From Bacteroidales bacterium (GTDB lineage Bacteria; Bacteroidota; Bacteroidia; Bacteroidales; UBA932), in assembly GCA_017415715.1 (NCBI GenBank), contig JAFQFD010000029.1, positions 1-64,000 of the forward strand: a stretch of DNA of 64,000 bases, written 5' to 3'. Under the pieces are notes generated by a model. That model was not told the DNA's origin. It saw nothing but the letters and a program-made list of their open reading frames with translations, and did no database searches. Below are positions 51,686 to 60,069 of this stretch, one piece after another; the stretch's first letter is position 1; every line of letters starts with the position of its first letter. Both the position numbers and the translations under genes were made by a program.

Positions 51686-51713
51686 TGTGTTTAAATTTAA
51701 AATGTGTTACTCA

Positions 51714-51769
51714 GTCTGGCTCAAGGCCAGACCCCATTGCACCAAAAAGCGTCAGCGCTTTTTATGGGG
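51714..51769 (-). promoter_or_regulatory. Structured leader of rplY-pth
   Basis: Between promoter and rplY: on the minus strand a two-part stem, CCCCAT paired with ATGGGG (51764-51769, 51732-51737) enclosing an 8-bp stem (51744-51751 with 51756-51763), then a 7-bp stem GTCTGGC/GCCAGAC (51714-51732). This may mimic an rRNA site bound by L25 and give feedback control; that is inference. Confidence 0.5.
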
Positions 51770-51772
51770 CTG

Positions 51773-51802
51773 CAAAGATAGTCAAAATATCTGAACTGCA
51801 AA
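51773..51802 (-). promoter_or_regulatory. rplY-pth promoter
   Basis: TTTG (51799-51802), 18 bp, TATCTTTG (51773-51780) on the minus strand. The spacing is one base short of the usual range. Confidence 0.55.
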
Positions 51803-51805
51803 ACT

Positions 51806-53146
51806 TTATTTAACAAGACCCGTGCGAATGTTCCAGGAAAGAGTCTTGTAGAACTTGTTCAGTTCCACATTGCCATGCGCAGGCAGGTACATCGAAAGGC
51901 CCGAATACCTTTCCACCTCAAAACCTCCATATCCCAGCATGAAGGACGGAGTCGCCGCCTTATATACGATGCAGTCGTCCATAGCGGCCTCCAGGCTTTC
52001 CAGTTCCGGCTGCTCCGCCACTGCCTCGACGATAATATCATATAGGTCATAGAACCAATGGTACTCATATCTGAAATATGGCTGGACCCTCCTGTAGCTC
52101 AAGGAATTTATTCTGTCGCGATATTTCTCGAAAAGGCCCTCGCAGACCTGCGCGAGAGGTTCTATCCTGTCACAGTCGACCAGCGTGATCGTTGCAGAAC
52201 GGTCCGGACCGGATTTCTTGTCATACTGGAGGAAATAGTCCTCGCAGACGCTTCGCACGTCCGGCTCGTCATTGTCTAGCAGGTGAGACGCCAAGGTCGA
52301 ATAGTCAAGTCCCTCAACAAGCACCTCGGCAGGCGAGAATCCGACAAGGCGCGTCTTGTCCTTCAGCTCATAGGCAACCTCTACTCCACCCATAAGGCAG
52401 GCATCGAAGAGGATGTAATCCATACGGAAAGGTATCGCATCAGCAAAGTCGGCGATCTCCATTTCACGGACAATCAGGCCGGGCTCCTGCTGCACGCCGA
52501 TGCTCTTGACCATATGCGCATACGGATCGACAAATCCTCCCTCGGAACTCAGCCGAGCAAGAGGAGCGGAGCCGCCATACACATATTTATTAGGATTATT
52601 ATAGAATCCTGCCGGAAGGTATCCTGTCGCATGAGACGAGAATATCATTCCATATGTCCTGGCCGGGAACATGTCCCTGACATCGGTGAGTACGCGGTTC
52701 ATCTGTGTCGGCGAGACTGACAACGTATCCTTGCAATAAGCCTTCAGCGTATCCGAAACCACCTGTCCGGAAGCATCCCTCCAGATTCTGTAAAGATAAG
52801 ATGGGGTCTTCTCAGAATATGAACCGCTTCTGGACAGCTTGTGAGAATACACAAGCAGCACGTCATCGTTTCTTGAACTTCCCGGAAGCCATCCCCTCTT
52901 GAGGTCTTCTATGTCCTGAGAGAGATATGACGAGAGGTTGTTGAAGCCTGCAGAATACAGCAGGAGCAGGTTTCTGCTCTCCTCGTTGGGCTGGCGCACG
53001 CCCGCCTGCCGGTCTTCGTCCGGGATGCGTCCGTGCTCAAACTCAGTATTGAAATCGAAGTCCGGCTCGCACGCCGCGAAGACAAGCGCGAAAAGCGCCG
53101 CCGACACCACCTTCAATATTTCATATAATCTCGTCATCCTTGTCAT
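51806..53146 (-). CDS. Clostripain-related (C11) cysteine peptidase lipoprotein
   Basis: A 446-residue lipoprotein (signal ending VFAAC) of family C11. The catalytic His is in MIFSSHATGYLP and the Cys in YILFDACLMGGVEVAYEL. These are caspase-like proteases, secreted in Bacteroidota. Two in-frame starts (53146 and 53137) are possible; a TATCTTTG -7 box at 53157-53164 favours neither strongly. It is divergent from dpp3 with interleaved promoter boxes. Confidence 0.88.
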   Translation of the reverse strand: MTRMTRLYEILKVVSAALFALVFAACEPDFDFNTEFEHGRIPDEDRQAGVRQPNEESRNLLLLYSAGFNNLSSYLSQDIEDLKRGWLPGSSRNDDVLLVYSHKLSRSGSYSEKTPSYLYRIWRDASGQVVSDTLKAYCKDTLSVSPTQMNRVLTDVRDMFPARTYGMIFSSHATGYLPAGFYNNPNKYVYGGSAPLARLSSEGGFVDPYAHMVKSIGVQQEPGLIVREMEIADFADAIPFRMDYILFDACLMGGVEVAYELKDKTRLVGFSPAEVLVEGLDYSTLASHLLDNDEPDVRSVCEDYFLQYDKKSGPDRSATITLVDCDRIEPLAQVCEGLFEKYRDRINSLSYRRVQPYFRYEYHWFYDLYDIIVEAVAEQPELESLEAAMDDCIVYKAATPSFMLGYGGFEVERYSGLSMYLPAHGNVELNKFYKTLSWNIRTGLVK

Positions 53147-53229
53147 TTAGAATTCGCAAAGATAATAAAAGAATTGCTATATTTGTGTCTTGTACACATC
53201 TAATGTGCCGAATCTTAATTTTAACACAT

Positions 53230-55230
53230 ATGAAACTCATCAGCAGAATGATTACAATCGCAGGCCTGGCCGCGGCCTTGGTCTCTTGTTCAGACAAAGC
53301 GGCCGGCGACAAGGACTTCAAGTTCCTGGTCGACGAATTCGCAGACCTCAAGATCATGAGGTATCAGGTTCCGGGTTGGGACGGACTCACTCTCCAGCAG
53401 AAGGAGTATGTATACCACCTTGCAGAGGCTGCAAAATATGGCCGTGACATCATCTGGATGCAGAACTGCAAGTACAATCTCGAAGTGCGCAAGGTTCTCG
53501 AGAACATCCTTGAGAACTATAAAGGAGACCGCACTTGCGAGAGCTGGGCACAGTTCGAGACATACGCCAAGAGAGTGTTCTTCAGCAACGGCATCCACCA
53601 CCACTACTCAGAGGACAAGTTCTTCCCTGAGTGCTCGCAGGAATACTTCCAGGACCTCATGACAGCAGTCGGAGAAGAGGCGAAGTGCGCCGAGCTCCTC
53701 CCTGTCATCTTCGATCCTGCAATTTACCCTGCACGCAAGGACATGCACGCTGAGGACATCGTTGCAGCATCAGCAGTCAACTTCTATGAGAATGTCACAC
53801 GCGCGGAAGTGGAGGCTCTCTATGCAGCCATGACCGACCCTTCAGACAAGACTCCGGTTTCTTACGGCCTCAACAGCCGCGTAGTGAAGGGCGAGGACGG
53901 CAAGGTATATGAGGATGTATATAAGGTAGGCGGACTCTACGGCGCCGCTCTCGAGAAGATCTGCGCAGAGCTTGCTCTCGCAGCTGAGGTCGCAGAGAAC
54001 GAGACCCAGAAGGCATACATCGCCGACCTCATTGCATATTACCAGACAGGTGACCTCAAGCTTTGGGACAAGTACAACATCCAGTGGGTGAACGACACTC
54101 TCGGCACCGTGGACTTCGTCAACGGATTCGTTGAGGACTATAACGACCCTCTCGGACGCAAGGCCACTTACGAGGGTCTCGTGAACTTCAAGGACGTAGA
54201 GGCGTCACGCCGCACCGAGCTCATCAGCGAGAACGCGCAGTGGTTCGAGGACAACTCACCTGTAGACCCACGCTTCAAGAAGAACGAAGTGAAGGGTGTG
54301 ACCGCAAAGGTAATCAACGTTGCCACACTCGCCGGAGACTGCTACCCGGCAGCCCCTATCGGCATCAACCTTCCTAACGCAGACTGGATCCGCCGCGAGC
54401 ACGGTTCGAAGTCAGTGACCATCGCAAACCTCACTGCAGCATACAGCAAGGCAGCACAGGAATCTCCGAAGAGCCTTCTTTCAGAATTCGCATGGGACGA
54501 GGCGGAGATCGAGATGGAGAAGAAGTACGGCGGCATCACAGGCGACCTCCATACAGACCTCCACGAGTGCCTCGGACATGGTTCCGGCAAACTCCTCCCA
54601 GAGACATCTCCAAACGCTCTCAAGGAGTTCAGCTCTACTCTCGAGGAGACACGCGCAGACCTCTTCGGTCTCTATTACCTCGCAGACCCTAAGCTCGTCG
54701 AGCTCGGCATCCTTCCTGACATGGAGGCATACAAAGCTCAGTACTCAAGCTACATCCGCAACGGTATCTTCACCCAGTTCACAAGAGTAGCCCTCGGCAA
54801 GAAGAACATGGAGGCCCACATGCAGAACAGAAAGCTCATCGCCGACTGGTGCTATGAGAAGGGACTCGCCGACAATGTGATCGAGAAGAAAGTTCGAGAC
54901 GGCAAGACATATTTCGTGGTGAACGACTACGAAGCTCTCCGCGGACTCTTTGCAGAGCTTCTCGCCGAGATCCAGAGGATCAAGTCAGAGGGAGACTACG
55001 AAGCAGGAAAGGCTCTCGTGATGAAGTATGCCGTAGACATCGACCCAGAGCTCCACAAGGAGGTTCTCGAGCGCTACGCCGCCCTCAACCTGAAGCCATA
55101 TGGCGGATTCCTCAACCCTGAGATCGTCCCTGTAGAAAAGGACGGCAAGGTCGTTGACTACAAGATCGAATACCAGGACAGCTACCTTGGCCAGATGCTT
55201 CAGTACGGCAAGAAATATTCTACCCTCTAA
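53230..55230 (+). CDS. Dipeptidyl peptidase III (M49) lipoprotein
   Basis: A 666-residue M49 zinc peptidase. The family motif HExxGH appears as HECLGH in DLHECLGHGSGK, and the second zinc motif as EETRADLFGLYYLADP. A lipoprotein signal (ALVSC, Cys18) places it in the envelope. It removes dipeptides from N-termini in characterised relatives. The ATG at 53230 is preferred to 53140 because the latter lies upstream of the TATATTTG box at 53178-53185. Confidence 0.93.
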   Translation: MKLISRMITIAGLAAALVSCSDKAAGDKDFKFLVDEFADLKIMRYQVPGWDGLTLQQKEYVYHLAEAAKYGRDIIWMQNCKYNLEVRKVLENILENYKGDRTCESWAQFETYAKRVFFSNGIHHHYSEDKFFPECSQEYFQDLMTAVGEEAKCAELLPVIFDPAIYPARKDMHAEDIVAASAVNFYENVTRAEVEALYAAMTDPSDKTPVSYGLNSRVVKGEDGKVYEDVYKVGGLYGAALEKICAELALAAEVAENETQKAYIADLIAYYQTGDLKLWDKYNIQWVNDTLGTVDFVNGFVEDYNDPLGRKATYEGLVNFKDVEASRRTELISENAQWFEDNSPVDPRFKKNEVKGVTAKVINVATLAGDCYPAAPIGINLPNADWIRREHGSKSVTIANLTAAYSKAAQESPKSLLSEFAWDEAEIEMEKKYGGITGDLHTDLHECLGHGSGKLLPETSPNALKEFSSTLEETRADLFGLYYLADPKLVELGILPDMEAYKAQYSSYIRNGIFTQFTRVALGKKNMEAHMQNRKLIADWCYEKGLADNVIEKKVRDGKTYFVVNDYEALRGLFAELLAEIQRIKSEGDYEAGKALVMKYAVDIDPELHKEVLERYAALNLKPYGGFLNPEIVPVEKDGKVVDYKIEYQDSYLGQMLQYGKKYSTL

Positions 55231-55233
55231 CCG

Positions 55234-56091
55234 ATGCTGAAGGACTACAACAGGTATCTTCGTATAGAACGTGCGATGTCACAGAACACTGTGGCATCGT
55301 ATTGTTCTGATGTGGAGAAGTTCCTTGAACATTACAAGGGACGCGTCGAAGATGCCGGTCCGGAAGACATCGAGGAGCACATCCTATCGCGCCCTTGGCT
55401 CTCTGAGAGGTCGCAGGCGCGGTTACTGTCGTCGCTCCGTTCCTTCTTCGACTGGGTCGTGGAGGAAGGCATGATGACCGACAACCCGTGCGACCGAGTG
55501 GATGCTCCGAAGCTTGGCCGATACCTCCCGGCAGTACTCTCGGAGGAAGAAGTGGCCGCCATCATCAATTCCGTCGACACGTCCACATGGCAGGGCAAGC
55601 GCAACAGGGCCATACTGGAAATCATGTACGGCTGCGGCCTGCGCGTGTCGGAGGTCAAGGACCTGAGGATATCCTGCCTTTTCCTGAAGGAAGGATTCAT
55701 CAGGGTCATCGGAAAGGGCAACAAGGAAAGGCTGATACCGGTGGGAGACCTCGCCAAAGAGGCTATAGAGTCATATATGGAATACCGCCCGCAGCCTGCG
55801 GACAGGGCCTCTGACGACATCCTGTTCCTGAACAGGTTCGGCAAGGCCATAAGCAGGGTGTCCATGTTCAAGATTGTGCGGACGCAGGCGCTCGTGGCCG
55901 GAGTTACCAAAGAGATATCACCGCACACATTCAGGCACTCTTTCGCCACGCATCTCATAGAGCATGGAGCAGACCTCAGAGGCGTCCAGGAGATGCTCGG
56001 TCACGAGAACATCGCCACGACCGAGATCTACACCCACGTGGACAGCAGCACGTGGCAGGCCGAGATCATAAAGCATCATCCGAGAAAATGA
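55234..56091 (+). CDS. xerD: Tyrosine recombinase XerC/XerD
   Basis: A 285-residue site-specific recombinase for chromosome dimer resolution. The N-terminal SAM-like core-binding domain (YNRYLRIERAMSQNTVASYCSDVEKFLEHY) precedes the catalytic domain with Arg in YGCGLRVSEVKDL, Lys in GKGNKERLIPV, HTFRHSFATHL and the GHENIATTEIYTHV end (His and Tyr nucleophile). It starts 3 bp after dpp3. XerC and XerD cannot be separated by eye, but Bacteroidota often have one such housekeeping copy. Confidence 0.9.
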   Translation: MLKDYNRYLRIERAMSQNTVASYCSDVEKFLEHYKGRVEDAGPEDIEEHILSRPWLSERSQARLLSSLRSFFDWVVEEGMMTDNPCDRVDAPKLGRYLPAVLSEEEVAAIINSVDTSTWQGKRNRAILEIMYGCGLRVSEVKDLRISCLFLKEGFIRVIGKGNKERLIPVGDLAKEAIESYMEYRPQPADRASDDILFLNRFGKAISRVSMFKIVRTQALVAGVTKEISPHTFRHSFATHLIEHGADLRGVQEMLGHENIATTEIYTHVDSSTWQAEIIKHHPRK

Positions 56092-56092
56092 T

Positions 56093-56100
56093 TATCTTTG
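56093..56100 (+). promoter_or_regulatory. -7 box of the FKBP gene
   Basis: TATCTTTG starting right after the xerD stop codon, 30 bp upstream of the FKBP ATG. Confidence 0.5.
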
Positions 56101-56130
56101 CACACTTTTAATTTAAAAGCACACAATAAA

Positions 56131-56736
56131 ATGGATAAGAACAGTTACGCATTGGGCATGAGCATAGCCCACAACATGCTTTCATCAGGCATAAAGACAA
56201 TCGAGTTCGACGACTTCGCAGCAGGTGTGAAGGCAGTCCTCACAGGCGCAGAGCCAGCAGTTTCATTCCAGGAAGCAGGCCAGCTTCTCGACAAGTATTT
56301 CGCAGAGCTCGAGGCTGAGCAGAAGGCTCAGGCAGAGGCTATGAGCGCAGCGCTCCGCGAGGAGGGAGAGGCGTTCCTCAAGGCGAATGCAGAGAAGGAA
56401 GGCGTAGTAGTTCTCCCGAGCGGTCTCCAGTACAAGGTGATCACTGAGGGAACCGGCAAGAAGCCTTCAGCTACTTCACAGGTGAAGTGCCACTATGAGG
56501 GAACATTCCTCAACGGAGCGAAGTTCGACAGCTCATACGACCGCAACGCTCCAGCAACATTCGGCCTGAACCAGGTGATCACAGGATGGACAGAGGGCGT
56601 ACAGCTCATGTCAGAGGGCTCAAAGTATGAGTTCTACATCCCATACAACCTCGCATACGGCGAGCACGGAGCACCGGGAGCGATCCCTCCATACGCAACC
56701 CTCAAGTTTGTCGTAGAACTGATCGAAGTCCTCTAA
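56131..56736 (+). CDS. FKBP-type peptidyl-prolyl isomerase
   Basis: A 201-residue FkpA/Mip-like isomerase: an N-terminal helical dimerisation region (residues 1-90, YALGMSIAHNMLSSG, then a Glu/Ala-rich helix) and the FKBP domain (VVLPSGLQYKVITEGTGKKPSATSQVKCHYEGTFLNGAKFDSSYDRN, ITGWTEGVQLMSEGSKYEFYIP, PPYATLKFVVELIEV). There is no signal peptide, so it is probably cytoplasmic, unlike FkpA. The ATG at 56131 is used. Confidence 0.93.
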   Translation: MDKNSYALGMSIAHNMLSSGIKTIEFDDFAAGVKAVLTGAEPAVSFQEAGQLLDKYFAELEAEQKAQAEAMSAALREEGEAFLKANAEKEGVVVLPSGLQYKVITEGTGKKPSATSQVKCHYEGTFLNGAKFDSSYDRNAPATFGLNQVITGWTEGVQLMSEGSKYEFYIPYNLAYGEHGAPGAIPPYATLKFVVELIEVL

Positions 56737-56773
56737 TTGTCATTTCGACCGAGCGAAGCGAGTGGAGAAATCT
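56737..56773 (+). repeat. Short intergenic repeat overlapping the pnuC start
   Basis: The segment TTGTCATTTCGACCGAGCG... with the inner CGAGCGAAGCGAG palindrome, ending GTGGAGAAATCT, is a sequence I recognise as a frequent intergenic element in Bacteroidota genomes. Here its GTG (56762) is the only in-frame start for pnuC. Confidence 0.5.
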
Positions 56774-57358
56774 ATCCTTGAAATATTCACCCTGATAACA
56801 GGACTGATCTACATCATCCTGGAGATCCGCCAGAAAAACCTCATGTGGGTGCTGGGCATCATGACAAGCCTGGCATCCATGCTGGTATTCTTCAGGCAGG
56901 GTCTCTATGCTTCATTCGGGTTGAACACCTATTACCTCGTCACAGCCTTCATAGGGCTGTGGCAATGGGGCAAGGACAAGGACAGGCTGCCGGAGGAAAG
57001 CAGCGGAAGCATACACCTCACCCGCCTGACATGGCCAGTGGTCGCAGTCAGCGGAATCATAGCCATAGCAGGGATCCTCGCCCTCACATGGGGCATGAGC
57101 ATCCTGTCCGAAGCAGGATTCAAGGAAAATCCGATGTCGCTTCTGGACGCTTCTGTGGCGGTTTTGAGCGCCATAGCGACCTGGTGGCTCGTAAGGTCAT
57201 ACCTTGAGCAGTGGTGGCTGTGGATCGCAGCAAATACACTGAGCGTCATCCTGTGCATCACCCAGGAGATGTGGTGGATGACAGGCCTTTATGCTGCATA
57301 CACACTTGCGGCATTCATAGGATACAGACATTGGAAGAAATCAGGAGTGATCATATGA
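56762..57358 (+). CDS. pnuC: Nicotinamide mononucleotide/riboside transporter PnuC
   Basis: A 198-residue membrane protein with about seven helices and PnuC motifs: ITGLIYIILEIRQKNLMWVLGI, LNTYYLVTAFIGLWQW, and LEQWWLWIAANTLSVILC. It takes up nicotinamide riboside for NAD. The only in-frame start before the first helix is the GTG at 56762 within an intergenic repeat. It overlaps the next gene by 4 bp (ATGA). Confidence 0.9.
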   Translation: MEKSILEIFTLITGLIYIILEIRQKNLMWVLGIMTSLASMLVFFRQGLYASFGLNTYYLVTAFIGLWQWGKDKDRLPEESSGSIHLTRLTWPVVAVSGIIAIAGILALTWGMSILSEAGFKENPMSLLDASVAVLSAIATWWLVRSYLEQWWLWIAANTLSVILCITQEMWWMTGLYAAYTLAAFIGYRHWKKSGVII

Positions 57359-58218
57359 TTCTGATAGTTGAAAGCGGAGCCACCAAGACAGCGTGGCGCG
57401 CGATATGTCCCGACGGAAGCGTGCGGGAGGCGCAGACGGCCGGACTCAGTCCGACCTGCCTGGACCTGGAGCATACCAGGGACATAGTCCGCGCCGCCAT
57501 ACCGCAGCTGAATCCAGATGGAGCACGCATCGAGAACATCCATTTCTATGGAGCAGGCCTCGTGTCACCAGAATCAGCATCACCAGTCGAAGAGGCTCTC
57601 CTCATGTGGTGTCCATTCGCCCGCATAGAGTTCCATTCTGATATCCTGGCGGCGGCGAGGGCGCTTTTCGGAGACGGCAGCGGAGTGGTCGGCATCATGG
57701 GCACAGGCTCCAACAGCTGCCTGTATGAAAACGGCAGCATCACATGGAACATCCGCCCGGGCGGATATATCCTGGGAGACGAAGGCAGCGGAGTAGCCCT
57801 CGGAAGGGCTTTCCTCGCCGACCTCGTCAAGGGAATGATCCCGTCTGATGTCCAGGAAGATTTCGACAGGGAGTTCGGACTGGACTACAGTCAGATAGTA
57901 CGCAAAGTATATAAGGAGCATGCGACATCGGCATTCATGGCCTCCCTCGCACCATTCATACTTAAGCACAAAGAGAACGGACACATCAGGATGCTGCTTG
58001 ACGACTGTCTGGAAGCATTCGTCAAGAGAGCGCTCGCAAGGTATGCAGACCGGTCGTCGGACCCTGCAGCAGCAAGACGCATAGGCATCGCAGGCTCGTT
58101 CGGATGCGCATGTGAAGACATGCTCAGAAACATAGGCTCGCAATACGGACTGGAATTCGTAAAATTCATAAAGTCACCGATTGACGAACTCGTAAACTAC
58201 CACAGGAATGGCATTTAA
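57355..58218 (+). CDS. BadF/BadG/BcrA-type ATPase (N-acetylglucosamine kinase-like)
   Basis: A 287-residue ASKHA-fold kinase: phosphate 1 motif ILIVESGATKTAWRAI, GIMGTGSNSCLYENG, ILGDEGSGVALG, and RRIGIAGSFGCACEDML. Bacteroidota relatives are N-acetylglucosamine or N-acetylmuramic-acid-type kinases. It overlaps pnuC by 4 bp and recR by 11 bp, so it belongs to one operon. The sugar specificity is inferred from family only. Confidence 0.85.
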   Translation: MILIVESGATKTAWRAICPDGSVREAQTAGLSPTCLDLEHTRDIVRAAIPQLNPDGARIENIHFYGAGLVSPESASPVEEALLMWCPFARIEFHSDILAAARALFGDGSGVVGIMGTGSNSCLYENGSITWNIRPGGYILGDEGSGVALGRAFLADLVKGMIPSDVQEDFDREFGLDYSQIVRKVYKEHATSAFMASLAPFILKHKENGHIRMLLDDCLEAFVKRALARYADRSSDPAAARRIGIAGSFGCACEDMLRNIGSQYGLEFVKFIKSPIDELVNYHRNGI

Positions 58219-58819
58219 GGAAAACTACCCGTCAAAACTGCTCGAAGAGGCAGTGGACGCTATCAGCACACTGCCCGGCATAGGACGACGCAGCGCCCTG
58301 CGCCTCGCCCTGCACCTGCTGAAGCAGCCGCAGGAGAACGTGCACCACTTTGCCAGCGCGGTCAAGAATCTGCGTGACGAGGTGAAATACTGCCGTACCT
58401 GCAGGATGATAGCCGACGATGACATATGCGCGATATGCGCAGACCGCTCGCGCGACCACAAGACCATATGCGTGGTGGAGAGCGTAAGGGATGTGATGAG
58501 CATCGAGAACACCGGACAGTTTCACGGAGTATACCATGTCCTGGGAGGCATCATCTCCCCTATCAATGGAGTAGGTCCATCAGACCTTACAATCAGAGAA
58601 CTCGTCGAAAGAGTTCCGGAAGCCGACGAAGTCATCCTGGCCCTGAGCGGCGATGTTGAAGGAGAGACCACTGCATTCTATATCTACAGACAGATCGCGC
58701 AGTACGGAGTCAAGGTTTCTTCGCTTGCGCGAGGCCTCGGATTCGGTGATGACCTCGAGTATGCAGACGAGCTCACTCTGGGACGCTCAATCATCAACAG
58801 ACAGATCTTCAAGCCTTAA
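58208..58819 (+). CDS. recR: Recombination protein RecR
   Basis: A 203-residue DNA-repair protein. Helix-hairpin-helix ISTLPGIGRRSALRLALHLL, a four-Cys zinc finger (CRTCRMIADDDICAICAD), a Toprim domain (ICVVESVRDVMSIENT), and a Walker-B-like end are present. It works with RecO in RecF-type gap repair. Starts inside the previous gene by 11 bp. Confidence 0.96.
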   Translation: MAFKENYPSKLLEEAVDAISTLPGIGRRSALRLALHLLKQPQENVHHFASAVKNLRDEVKYCRTCRMIADDDICAICADRSRDHKTICVVESVRDVMSIENTGQFHGVYHVLGGIISPINGVGPSDLTIRELVERVPEADEVILALSGDVEGETTAFYIYRQIAQYGVKVSSLARGLGFGDDLEYADELTLGRSIINRQIFKP

Positions 58820-58820
58820 A

Positions 58821-58852
58821 TTTGGAGTTTTGATTTATAATTGATACATTTG
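58821..58852 (+). promoter_or_regulatory. corA promoter
   Basis: TTTG (58821-58824), 20 bp, TACATTTG (58845-58852). It starts two bases after the recR stop codon and predicts a transcript start near 58859. Confidence 0.65.
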
Positions 58853-58858
58853 TAAGCT

Positions 58859-58938
58859 TGTGTATTACAGACACAGGCCTGTTTCGTGTAATATGAACTC
58901 GTTCCGACGACTGGGCCGGAACTTAAAACGGACGAGGT
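58859..58938 (+). promoter_or_regulatory. Structured 5' leader of corA
   Basis: About 80 nt containing TTACA..TGTAA enclosing ACAGGCCTGT, and a second hairpin GTTCCG/CCGGAAC, ending GGACGAGGT just before ATG. It does not match a riboswitch class I know by eye. Being upstream of a Mg2+ transporter makes metal-dependent control plausible. Confidence 0.4.
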
Positions 58939-59889
58939 ATGATTGAGATCTTCTACAAGAAAGACGGACAGATGATGGTTTCCCAGTCGGAAGCTGACTT
59001 CGCAACAATTCCATACGATGATGTTATCTGGATTGACCTTTTCTCGCCTTCAGGCGAAGAGAAGAGGGCCGTCGAGCAGTTTCTCGGAACCACGATCCAG
59101 AACCGCGCCCAGGCGGAGGAGATCGAGATTTCATCACGCTTCTCTGAGACAGAACAGGCGATCTTCGCAAACACCAGCTTCCTCATCCCAGGTCCTGAAG
59201 AGTACAATGAGGAGACTGTATCATTCATACTTACAGACAACATCCTGACGACATTGCGCGAATGTCCGCTGCGAAGCTTCACGGACCTTCAGCGCAGGCT
59301 CCTCGCCTTCCCGAAGATGTATCATTCAGGCCATATCGCCTTCCTGAGCATCCTGGAACAGCGTATCGACCTTGATGCCGACATGGTGGAGCTCGTGTCA
59401 AAGGAGATCAATCAGTATAACAAGAAGGTAAGCCTGGGAGAAGACATCAGCGAGGAATTCCTCGTAGACCTCAACCAGCTGCAGGACAACACGATGCTCA
59501 TCCGCGAGAACATCGTCGACAAGCAGAGGGTAATCTCGAGCATCCTCAAGAGTGCGAAATATCCGAAGGAATATCATCAGAGACTCAACGTCCTCCTCAA
59601 GGACATCTCGTCCCTGATCAACCATACCAACTTCAGCTTCGAGCGTCTGGAATATCTGCAGAACACAGTGTTGGGTATCATCAGCCTCGATCAGAACAAG
59701 ATCATGAAGGTGTTCACCCTCGTGTCACTCATGCTCATGCCTCCTACCCTCATTGCGAGCTTCTTCGGAATGAATGTGAGGTTCGGATGGATCGGAACAT
59801 CATGCTGGTCTTGGATCATAGCACTCATTCTAATGGCCGCATCGACATTGGTCATCTTCTGGATATTCAAGAGAAGAAACATGTTCTAA
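58939..59889 (+). CDS. corA: CorA magnesium/divalent cation transporter
   Basis: A 316-residue CorA. The long soluble N-terminal domain (DDVIWIDLFSPSGEEKRAVEQFLG) and helical stalk end in two membrane helices at the C-terminus with the signature ASFFGMNVRFG (GMN, about residue 278) and SWIIALILMAASTLVIFWIFKRRNMF. It imports Mg2+ (some members export or carry Co2+/Ni2+). It has its own promoter and a structured leader. Confidence 0.95.
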   Translation: MIEIFYKKDGQMMVSQSEADFATIPYDDVIWIDLFSPSGEEKRAVEQFLGTTIQNRAQAEEIEISSRFSETEQAIFANTSFLIPGPEEYNEETVSFILTDNILTTLRECPLRSFTDLQRRLLAFPKMYHSGHIAFLSILEQRIDLDADMVELVSKEINQYNKKVSLGEDISEEFLVDLNQLQDNTMLIRENIVDKQRVISSILKSAKYPKEYHQRLNVLLKDISSLINHTNFSFERLEYLQNTVLGIISLDQNKIMKVFTLVSLMLMPPTLIASFFGMNVRFGWIGTSCWSWIIALILMAASTLVIFWIFKRRNMF

Positions 59890-59912
59890 GAGAACAACCT
59901 GAGAAAATAAGA

Positions 59913-59949
59913 TAAGGGGCTGCAAACATCACTGCTTGACAGCCCCTTA
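59913..59949. terminator. Hairpin downstream of corA
   Basis: A 10-bp perfect stem TAAGGGGCTG/CAGCCCCTTA (59913-59922, 59940-59949) with a 17-nt loop. No T run follows on the plus strand, so it may act together with the next hairpin. Confidence 0.55.
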
Positions 59950-60019
59950 AACGTGTACTAAAACCTAAACCTGCTACAAAGATGCAAAGATGTTTTGAAA
60001 CGTTGCAAGTATTTTTTAT

Positions 60020-60053
60020 AAAAAGCGATTTTTTTGCATAAAAATCGCTTTTT
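60020..60053. terminator. Bidirectional terminator between corA and the PCMD-like gene
   Basis: A 14-bp stem (60020-60033 with 60040-60053), core AAAAAGCGATTTTT, A/T-flanked on both sides. A further small palindrome AAAATCGTGA/TCACGATTTT lies across the stop of the minus-strand gene. Confidence 0.8.
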
Positions 60054-60069
60054 CAGTAAAAATCGTGAC

